Positions 35,045 through 41,263 of a stretch of 64,000 nt of DNA are shown here, piece after piece. The position numbers were made by a program, and so were the translations under genes. The stretch covers positions 66,114 to 130,113 of the forward strand of contig DISK01000010.1 of the NCBI GenBank assembly GCA_002421905.1. The letters run 5' to 3'. Position 1 is the first letter of the stretch; every line of letters begins with the position of its first letter. Source of the stretch: Micavibrio sp. UBA6212. GTDB taxonomy: Bacteria > Pseudomonadota > Alphaproteobacteria > Micavibrionales > Micavibrionaceae. The notes below the pieces were generated by a model. The model saw only the letters and a program-made list of their open reading frames with translations. It ran no database searches and had not been told where the DNA came from.

Positions 35045-36193
35045 ATGAGCGCAAACAATGATCCATCATCCCACCGTCCTTGGCGGCAGGTAGTCCGCAG
35101 ACCATCACGTAAAATTTGGGTTGGCAATGTTCCAGTGGGCGGAGATTCTCCAATAACTGTGCAGTCCATGACCAATACAGACACCAGAGATGTCAAGGCG
35201 ACAGTCGAACAGATTCAGGCGATGGAACGAGCAGGGGCCGACATCGTCCGTGTTTCGTGCCCCGATGAAGAGTCCTCGGCAGCCTTAAAGCAAATTGTCA
35301 AAGAATGTGCGCTTCCCATTGTTGCAGATATACATTTTCACTATAAGCGTGCTATTGAATCCGCTGAAAACGGGGCGGCATGCCTGCGGATTAATCCGGG
35401 CAATATCGGGTCCGAAGATCGCATTCGTGACGTTATAAAAGCCGCCAAAGATCATAATTGTTCAATCCGCATTGGGGTTAATGCAGGCTCATTAGAGCGG
35501 GATTTACTCGAAAAATATGGAGAACCTTGCCCTGATGCGATGGTCGAGAGTGCCCAACGTCACATTAAAATCCTTGAAGACCACGATTTTTATAATTTCA
35601 AAATATCCTGTAAAGCTTCGGATGTCTTTTTGGCTGTGGCAGCTTATATGCAACTGGCTAGTGTTTGCGATTATCCACTTCATGTTGGTGTAACCGAGGC
35701 AGGTGGTTTGCGCTCTGGAACCATTAAATCGTCTGTCGGGATGGGAAACCTGCTCTGGGCGGGAATAGGGGACACAATCCGCGTCTCGCTTTCCGCCGAC
35801 CCTGTTGAGGAAATCAAAGTTGGATTTGACCTGCTCAAATCCTTGGGGCTGCGCCATCGTGGGGTGAACGTCATTTCCTGCCCAAGCTGCGCTCGCCAGA
35901 ATTTTAATGTGATTAAAACCGTCGAAGAGCTGGAAAAACGACTGGAACACATCACAACCCCCATGACCCTTTCGGTGATAGGTTGTGTGGTCAATGGACC
36001 TGGCGAAGCTTTAATGACGGATATAGGATTTACCGGCGGCGGACGTGGAACCCATCAGGTCTATATCGGCGGAGAAACGGCACACCGCTTGATGGAAGGG
36101 GATGCGAACATTGTAGATCATCTCGTCAAACTTGTTGAAGAAAAGGCAGACCAGATTGCATCTCAAGCAACTATAAACGAAGACGTTGCCTGA
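35045..36193 (+). CDS. ispG: 4-hydroxy-3-methylbut-2-enyl-diphosphate synthase (IspG/GcpE)
   Basis: IspG makes HMBPP in the MEP isoprenoid pathway using a [4Fe-4S] cluster. The 382-residue product has VQSMTNTDTRDVKAT (about residue 39), the DIHFHYK motif (about residue 96), cluster cysteines in CPSCAR (about residues 279-282) and a third in GCVVNGPGEA (about residue 314). All are as in the bacterial short form. Translation starts 6 bp after rodZ, so coupling is likely. Confidence 0.96.
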   Translation: MSANNDPSSHRPWRQVVRRPSRKIWVGNVPVGGDSPITVQSMTNTDTRDVKATVEQIQAMERAGADIVRVSCPDEESSAALKQIVKECALPIVADIHFHYKRAIESAENGAACLRINPGNIGSEDRIRDVIKAAKDHNCSIRIGVNAGSLERDLLEKYGEPCPDAMVESAQRHIKILEDHDFYNFKISCKASDVFLAVAAYMQLASVCDYPLHVGVTEAGGLRSGTIKSSVGMGNLLWAGIGDTIRVSLSADPVEEIKVGFDLLKSLGLRHRGVNVISCPSCARQNFNVIKTVEELEKRLEHITTPMTLSVIGCVVNGPGEALMTDIGFTGGGRGTHQVYIGGETAHRLMEGDANIVDHLVKLVEEKADQIASQATINEDVA

Positions 36194-36301
36194 AAATCAA
36201 AGCAAGCCAATTTTGGAGTGAGGCAAGAAGGCCGTTTGCAAAAAAGCCCCCCAATGTAAAATCAAGCTTCAAAATAATTTTCCAATAAGGACACTCCCCA
36301 T

Positions 36302-36889
36302 ATGCACCCAATATTTGAAAAGAATCTGTTTTTGGTCAAGGAACAGATCGGTATATTCAAAGCCGCAAATAACTTCGATATCTTCGATCCAGAAACAGGA
36401 TCAAAAGTTCTGGAATGTAGGGAACCAAATCTGGGGCTTTTCACAAAATTGCTCCGCTTCACAGATTTTAAGAGAATGACCCCGTTCGAGATTGTCATAT
36501 CAACACCGGAAGGCCAGAAACTTCTGACTGTAAAACGCGGAATATCCATTCTTCACTCAAATGTTGAGGTTCTTGACGAAAACAATCGCAAAATTGGTTC
36601 TTTTAATCAGAAAATATTCTCGATTGGAGGAAGATTCGAAGTTTTGAGCCCCGCGGGCCAGCTTTTATGCATGCTTCAAGGCAATTTGATTGGCTGGAGC
36701 TTCAAATTTTTGAAAAAAGAACAACAAATTGCTGAAGTTTCCAAGAAATGGGCTGGAATTGGGAAGGAATTCTTCACGTCCTCGGATAATTATGTGCTCC
36801 AGATCGACGGAAATGTTGAAAGTGCCGATCCGCTTCGCCCACTTATTTTTGCTGCAGTAATGTGCATAGATATGTGCTTGAAGGAATAA
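36302..36889 (+). CDS. LURP-one / phospholipid-scramblase-like protein
   Basis: The 195-residue protein has repeating beta-strand pairs with short turns and a hydrophobic final helix (RPLIFAAVMCIDMCLK). This is the pattern of tubby-like/LURP-one and scramblase families: FLVKEQIGIFKAANNFDIFD, LLTVKRG, LDENNRKIGSFNQKIF, and FEVLSPAGQLLCMLQG. The family fold binds lipids in eukaryotic scramblases; bacterial function is not established. The gene lies alone between ispG and prfA with a 108-bp 5' gap that holds an AAGGA ribosome-binding site and no evident operator. Confidence 0.7.
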   Translation: MHPIFEKNLFLVKEQIGIFKAANNFDIFDPETGSKVLECREPNLGLFTKLLRFTDFKRMTPFEIVISTPEGQKLLTVKRGISILHSNVEVLDENNRKIGSFNQKIFSIGGRFEVLSPAGQLLCMLQGNLIGWSFKFLKKEQQIAEVSKKWAGIGKEFFTSSDNYVLQIDGNVESADPLRPLIFAAVMCIDMCLKE

Positions 36890-36943
36890 GCATTGAATTT
36901 CGGTTTGCAAAAACTCCCCTATTAACGCTATATAACTTCCACC

Positions 36944-38008
36944 ATGGAATTACTTAAAAAACTTGCCCCGATTGAGGCTAGATACTCAGAACTAAGTGCT
37001 TTGCTGTCCGAAGGGACTGCAACAGGGGATAAATTCGTCAAAATGACGAAGGAATATTCTGATCTTACGCCTGTTATAGAGACCATAACGGCTTATAAAA
37101 AAGCCCTCACTGATAAAGATGATCTGGAAGCTATGATTGATGACCCTGAAATGGGAGAAATCGCGCGGGAAGAACTTTACGAGTTGAATGGCCAAATTCC
37201 TGAACTCGAACATAAAATCAAGTTAACCTTGATCCCAAAAGACACGGATGATGACAAAAATGCTATTCTTGAAATCCGTGCAGGGACTGGTGGGGACGAA
37301 GCAGCTTTATTTGCAGGAAACTTGCTGGTGATGTACAAAGCGTACGCCCTTGAGAGAGGTTGGCGCTTTGAAATTGTTGAGGCGACAGAAAACGATATTG
37401 GTGGCATAAAAGATGTCGTGGTTGAAATCACGGGTTCTGATGTCTTCTCCCGCTTGAAGTACGAGTCAGGCGTGCACCGCGTACAACGTGTACCTGAAAC
37501 CGAGGCCTCTGGCCGTGTTCACACTTCGGCAGCTACAGTCGCCGTTTTACCAGAAGCAGAGGATGTTGATGTAGGCATTAACGAGGGAGATCTCCGGATT
37601 GATGTCTATCGTTCTCGGGGAGCTGGCGGACAGTCAGTTAACACGACTGACTCAGCTGTACGTATTACCCACTTGCCAACGGGATTGGTGGTGGCCATGC
37701 AGGATGAGCGATCCCAGATCAAAAACCGCGCCAAGGCCATGAAAATTCTAAAATCCCGTTTGTATGATCTGAGACGACAAGAAATTGCCAATGAACGTGC
37801 AGCAGATCGGAAATCTCAAGTCGGAAGTGGAGACAGATCGGAACGGATCAGAACCTACAACTACCCACAAAGTCGCGTAACCGATCACCGGATCAACCTA
37901 ACTCTATATAAAATCCACGAAATTATGGCTGGCAAGGGGCTAGACGAGATTATTGACGCCCTGACCACCGAAGAGCAAGCCGAAAAACTTGCTGCTCTCG
38001 GGATGTAA
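36944..38008 (+). CDS. prfA: Peptide chain release factor 1
   Basis: The 354-residue product has the RF1 plan: an N-terminal helical domain, the codon-recognition region with RVQRVPETEASGRVHTSAA, and the catalytic GGQ loop in RGAGGQSVNTTDSAVR (about residue 225). It releases peptides at UAA and UAG. It precedes prmC, which methylates the GGQ Gln, with an antisense ribbon-helix-helix gene between them. Confidence 0.96.
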   Translation: MELLKKLAPIEARYSELSALLSEGTATGDKFVKMTKEYSDLTPVIETITAYKKALTDKDDLEAMIDDPEMGEIAREELYELNGQIPELEHKIKLTLIPKDTDDDKNAILEIRAGTGGDEAALFAGNLLVMYKAYALERGWRFEIVEATENDIGGIKDVVVEITGSDVFSRLKYESGVHRVQRVPETEASGRVHTSAATVAVLPEAEDVDVGINEGDLRIDVYRSRGAGGQSVNTTDSAVRITHLPTGLVVAMQDERSQIKNRAKAMKILKSRLYDLRRQEIANERAADRKSQVGSGDRSERIRTYNYPQSRVTDHRINLTLYKIHEIMAGKGLDEIIDALTTEEQAEKLAALGM

Positions 38009-38030
38009 AAAAGGGGACAAACGGCCCCTT
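38007..38030 (-). terminator. Intrinsic terminator for the minus-strand RHH gene
   Basis: Read on the minus strand, AAGGGG (plus 38025-38030), an 8-nt loop and CCCCTT (plus 38011-38016) form a 6-bp GC-rich stem followed by a T run (plus 38007-38012). It is positioned 20 bp after the stop of the 38051-38347 gene. The plus-strand reading for prfA lacks a T-tract, so it serves mainly the minus-strand gene. Confidence 0.65.
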
Positions 38031-38050
38031 ATGTTCATGTCCATAATAGA

Positions 38051-38347
38051 CTATTTCGAAATAACTTCATGTAGTTGTTGCATTTCCTTAATGTATTTGT
38101 CGAGCATGTTTTTCAGTGCATCCCGCAAATACGGCTCCATATCTTCGTCGCCACGTGGAGAGATAGAAATAATCTTGTCGTAAAGAGACCTTGTTTCAGG
38201 GCTAACGTTCAGAATGATGTTACTCTCGCTCAAACGATCATCAATCATATCACGGACAAAGCCGGAAACGTTCACCTTCATTTCCTGAAGCATTTCATAT
38301 TGATCCTTACGAATCATCAAACATACGCTTTTCAAGTCCTTGGCCAT
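38051..38347 (-). CDS. Ribbon-helix-helix (CcdA-like) protein, no partner seen
   Basis: The 98-residue product has SVCLMIRKDQYEMLQEM followed by NVSGFVRDMIDDRL, which resembles a CcdA/MetJ-type ribbon-helix-helix DNA-binding unit. The C-terminal half is helical and acidic. AAGGA 6 bp before the ATG is a good ribosome-binding site, and a terminator lies downstream. Such proteins are often antitoxins, but no toxin ORF is adjacent on either side, so a stand-alone repressor is equally possible. It lies antisense between prfA and prmC. Confidence 0.68.
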   Translation of the reverse strand: MAKDLKSVCLMIRKDQYEMLQEMKVNVSGFVRDMIDDRLSESNIILNVSPETRSLYDKIISISPRGDEDMEPYLRDALKNMLDKYIKEMQQLHEVISK

Positions 38348-38545
38348 GATCGTCCTTTTTGTCTTGGTAATTATATTTGCTTATATTGGTACTTCATCGA
38401 AAACGAAATAACCATATGTGAATTCAAAGTTACCGGAAAACTATATAAATTCTATTAAAATCTTCATTGGTAGAATGCTTATATCATACAGTATGTCAGC
38501 ATATGGCTTTTTTTATGGTTTTTTCCACTTAATATCTGGAAAATA
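38348..38545. other. Divergent upstream region of the RHH gene and prmC
   Basis: This 198-bp AT-rich gap separates the minus-strand RHH start from prmC. I see no clear -35/-10 pair, hairpin or repeat in it. A weak TGGAAAATA precedes the prmC ATG at 38546. If the RHH protein is autoregulated its operator would be expected here, but no inverted repeat stands out. Confidence 0.4.
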
Positions 38546-39442
38546 ATGGATAATGCAGGCATATATTGTTCCCTAATGGAAGATATGCCCGCCCTTCAAC
38601 TTTATAATGAACTCAAATCCCTGTTGCAGACAGCAAATAGGGAGATGGCAGCATTAGAGGCGCGAATTTTGTTCGAGGATATTGCTAAAATCTCCATGAA
38701 ATCTCTTCACCTTGATAAAGACATAACTATTTCACGTGAAGTTACGGAAAGACTCGAAAAAATTGCCTTCCGCAGATGTGAGGGAGAGCCTCTTGGAAGA
38801 ATTTTGGGGTATCGAGACTTTTGGAAAGATAGATTTTATTTGTCTCCAGATACGCTTGAACCGCGACCAGATACTGAAACTCTTATTGAATCGGTTCTGG
38901 AGAGCTATTCCAAAAGCTTTCCACCCTTAAAGATTCTGGATTTGGGGACAGGTACAGGCTGTATCCTCTTAAGTTTGCTTAGGGAGTTTGGCGATGCCAG
39001 AGGGGTTGGTATTGATATATCAAAAGGAGCTGTATTGATGGCACGCCAAAATTCCGAAAGGCTTGGATTAGCTGACCGCGCAGGGTTTTTACAGGGTAAT
39101 TGGACAGATCGACTCGAAAAAGACAGAAAATTTGATCTCATTGTTTCGAATCCTCCCTATATTCCGAGTGCAGATATCCCGAATCTACAAAAAGAAGTCC
39201 GGAATCATGACCCGATTCTCGCTTTGGATGGAGGAAATGATGGACTTACCCCATACAAGAATCTGTTGCCAACCCTAAAAAACCATTTGGAGCCACAGGG
39301 GCGGATTTTTTTTGAATTTGGAATAAATCAAGAAGAAGATATTAAGCGACTCGCCGAAGACTCTGGGGCGACTCTGATTCGTGTAACCAATGATTTGGGC
39401 GGGATTCCGAGGGTTGTGGAAATCTCCTATGGGGATAAGTAA
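38546..39442 (+). CDS. prmC: Release factor glutamine methyltransferase PrmC (HemK)
   Basis: The 298-residue product has an N-terminal helical domain, GRILGYRDFWKDRFYL with the LEPRPDTETLI motif (about residue 110), SAM-binding LDLGTGTGCILLSLL (about residue 134) and the catalytic NPPYIP (about residue 208). It methylates the GGQ glutamine of release factors, so it acts on the prfA product encoded just upstream. A later in-frame ATG at 38576 is a possible alternative start; the first is supported by GGA spacing. A TTCACGTGAA palindrome lies inside it at 38731. Confidence 0.94.
   Translation: MDNAGIYCSLMEDMPALQLYNELKSLLQTANREMAALEARILFEDIAKISMKSLHLDKDITISREVTERLEKIAFRRCEGEPLGRILGYRDFWKDRFYLSPDTLEPRPDTETLIESVLESYSKSFPPLKILDLGTGTGCILLSLLREFGDARGVGIDISKGAVLMARQNSERLGLADRAGFLQGNWTDRLEKDRKFDLIVSNPPYIPSADIPNLQKEVRNHDPILALDGGNDGLTPYKNLLPTLKNHLEPQGRIFFEFGINQEEDIKRLAEDSGATLIRVTNDLGGIPRVVEISYGDK
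38728..38743. other. parS-like palindrome inside prmC
   Basis: The core TTCACGTGAA (38731-38740) is a perfect 10-bp palindrome and matches 12 of 16 positions of the ParB parS consensus TGTTTCACGTGAAACA. The flanks deviate. It is inside coding sequence, so the match could be chance on its own; its interest comes from the second copy 770 bp away at 39501. Confidence 0.35.
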
Positions 39443-39497
39443 AAAAACTTTTGACAGGGGGGATTGCTTGAATCGGGATGTCTGTGCATTCTGACCC

Positions 39498-39513
39498 CAG
39501 TTCACGTGAAACA
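39498..39513. other. parS-like palindrome in the prmC/DUF4167 gap
   Basis: CAGTTCACGTGAAACA matches 13 of 16 positions of the ParB site TGTTTCACGTGAAACA, with the right half perfect and the TTCACGTGAA core intact. The same 10-bp core recurs at 38731. ParB binding is not shown by sequence alone; a helix-loop-helix-like or other regulator could also use such a CACGTG palindrome. Confidence 0.42.
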
Positions 39514-39552
39514 ACTAAAAACTAGATGTTGTGACGGAACTCGGTTCAAAAA

Positions 39553-39592
39553 ACTACCGTTAGTAGTCCTTGACTTTGAAAGGACTTTTCAA
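39553..39592 (+). promoter_or_regulatory. Three overlapping hairpins, attenuator-like
   Basis: Hairpin 1 pairs ACTAC (39553-39557) with GTAGT (39563-39567). Hairpin 2 pairs AGTCCTT (39565-39571) with AAGGACT (39580-39586) and is followed by TTTC. Hairpin 3 pairs TTGAAA (39576-39581) with TTTCAA (39587-39592). Hairpin 2 shares bases with both neighbours, so the structures exclude one another. Its relation to DUF4167 expression is inferred only from position. Confidence 0.35.
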
Positions 39593-39660
39593 CTTATCCA
39601 CATTAGGGTAAGCTGAAGGTGAGTTTTACCGAATCAAGGGGAAACAAGTTAGGAGAGCAC

Positions 39661-40125
39661 ATGAGATACGGATCCGGAGCGAGAAGACCGCGGAATAATA
39701 GTAATAATAGCAACAATCGTGGTGGGAATGGAAACCAGCGCCGTGGAGTGCAGAATAAGAACAAGGTTTTTGACAGCAATGGCCCGGATGTTCGTATTCG
39801 CGGAACAGCTTTTCAGATCGTTGAAAAATATATGGCTCTGGCCAAAGACGCTAACGCTGCCAGTGATCGTGTAATGGCGGAAAGCTATTTGCAGTATGCT
39901 GAGCACTATCAGCGCATTATAAACAGCTGGGAAGAAGAAGATGCTTCTTTTGATGCGTACGACAACAGTACGTATGACAGGTACAGCAAGAACAATTCTC
40001 AGAATGCAGGTACTTCAGATGAAAATGTGGATACAAATGTAGAAGATCTCTCCCTTCCGTCCAGCATTATCGGTAAGCCAGCAGCACAGCAATCTATTGC
40101 AACCCCTGAAATGGCTGAAGCCTAG
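39661..40125 (+). CDS. DUF4167 protein
   Basis: From the ATG at 39661, with AGGAG 6 bp ahead, the product is 154 residues. The N-terminus is basic and Asn/Arg/Gly-rich (MRYGSGARRPRNNSN ...), followed by the conserved GPDVRIRGTAFQIVEKYMALAKDA core and YLQYAEHYQRIIN. This matches DUF4167, an alphaproteobacterial family typically behind prmC. The Arg/Asn/Gly-rich tail suggests RNA or nucleic-acid binding, but no function is established. An upstream ATG at 39619 is less well supported. Confidence 0.8.
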   Translation: MRYGSGARRPRNNSNNSNNRGGNGNQRRGVQNKNKVFDSNGPDVRIRGTAFQIVEKYMALAKDANAASDRVMAESYLQYAEHYQRIINSWEEEDASFDAYDNSTYDRYSKNNSQNAGTSDENVDTNVEDLSLPSSIIGKPAAQQSIATPEMAEA

Positions 40126-40152
40126 CTTTTATTGCCTGAAGTATTTTAGAAG

Positions 40153-40182
40153 CAGCCCTTAATGAATTTAGGGCTGTTTTTT
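40153..40182 (+). terminator. Rho-independent terminator after DUF4167
   Basis: CAGCCCT (40153-40159) pairs with AGGGCTG (40170-40176) around a 10-nt loop and is followed by TTTTTT, 27 bp after the DUF4167 stop. The motif is classic. Confidence 0.88.
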
Positions 40183-40226
40183 CATATATATGGATTATTA
40201 AAATCTAATGTGGTATATCTATATCT

Positions 40227-41210
40227 ATGAGTTTAGGACAAGGACTTCGCAAATTATTTGCAGGAATTGCTGGCAATTCCAGACAAACGGTTGTTGACCG
40301 CGCTATCTATGCAGTGGGAGATATTCATGGGTATGACGATGCCCTTGAACCAATGCTGCTTGCAATCAAAAAAGATATCAAAGATAGACAGCGGATCAAT
40401 CCTAATTATAAGGCTGAAATAGTTTTTACCGGAGACTATGTTTGTCGTGGGCCTAACTCGAAGAGAGTTATTGACCTTTTAAGTAAAGAAACAGCTCTTC
40501 AAGGAGAAGACGGGATCAAACGGACTTTTCTTGCAGGAAATCATGATTATTTACTCTTGCAACTTCTTGAATCCAAGATGCCTTCCATAACCACAGAAAT
40601 TGCTCGTGACATGTTGGATTATGGTGGATTGCAAACAGCCGCCAGTTATGGCGTTTACTTGAAAAATAACACCGAGGCGCACAATACCAAAAAAATAAAA
40701 GGCGTCAATCTATGCTTGAACCAATCTGACCTTCTTGATTTCCAAGAGAGAATGCAAGGCGCGGTTCCCGAGCATCATGTTTCATTTCTAAAAAATATGA
40801 AAACATCCTACCACACAGAAGAATTTCCTGAATTTTTCTTTTGTCATGCTGGTGTAGATTGGACAAAACCCTACACAGAGCAAAAAACCAATATTCTGAT
40901 TGGAATGGGGAGCAGTATAGAGCAAAAAACCTCTCGTGAGTTTGCTCGGTGTACCGATGGGGCAAAGGATATTATTGTTGTCCACGGGCATACAATCAAA
41001 GACAAGATCGAATGCAAAAGCGGAAGAATATCAATTGATACCGGCGTCTTTGAAAAAGGGGGGCGTTTAAGCTGCTCTATCCTTGCTAACGGTCAAATGA
41101 TCGATAGCATTCAAATCAAGCCAAAAGCGTCTGCTTATAATCCCAAATACCTTCCTGAACCAAAAATAACATCAATAATGTCGCAACCACTGGACGTTCG
41201 CCCTCAATAG
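40227..41210 (+). CDS. PPP-type metallophosphoesterase with Cys in the DRG motif
   Basis: The 327-residue protein has the PPP signature series: AVGDIHGYDDAL (about residue 29), FTGDYVCRGPNS (residues 68-78), LAGNHDYLLL (about residue 103), HAG (about residue 210) and VVHGHTI (about residue 252). In Ser/Thr phosphatases the second motif is GDxVDRG, whose second Asp partners the catalytic His; here that position is C73. GNHE is GNHD. A Pro/Lys-rich C-terminal tail follows. It may be a phosphatase with altered activity or a non-enzymatic relative. It lies between DUF4167 and clpB. Confidence 0.8.
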   Translation: MSLGQGLRKLFAGIAGNSRQTVVDRAIYAVGDIHGYDDALEPMLLAIKKDIKDRQRINPNYKAEIVFTGDYVCRGPNSKRVIDLLSKETALQGEDGIKRTFLAGNHDYLLLQLLESKMPSITTEIARDMLDYGGLQTAASYGVYLKNNTEAHNTKKIKGVNLCLNQSDLLDFQERMQGAVPEHHVSFLKNMKTSYHTEEFPEFFFCHAGVDWTKPYTEQKTNILIGMGSSIEQKTSREFARCTDGAKDIIVVHGHTIKDKIECKSGRISIDTGVFEKGGRLSCSILANGQMIDSIQIKPKASAYNPKYLPEPKITSIMSQPLDVRPQ

Positions 41211-41263
41211 GTCTAAATTCCTTTTTATAGAGATAACCATCTGTAATTTCGAGGACACACATC

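Larger units (their letters stand above)
39443..39660. other. Complex intergenic region before DUF4167
   Basis: This 218-bp gap carries several distinct elements: a TTGACA at 39452, two GANTC sites (39470 and 39631), a parS-like palindrome (39498-39513), three overlapping hairpins (39553-39592), and a perfect TTATCCACA DnaA-box 9-mer (39594-39602). AGGAG precedes the DUF4167 ATG. It is longer and more structured than any other gap in the plus-strand block. Confidence 0.5.

Noticed and set aside
38051..38347. A complete toxin-antitoxin pair at the RHH gene
   Set aside because: No adjacent small ORF on the same strand resembles a toxin, and the flanking genes are prfA and prmC.
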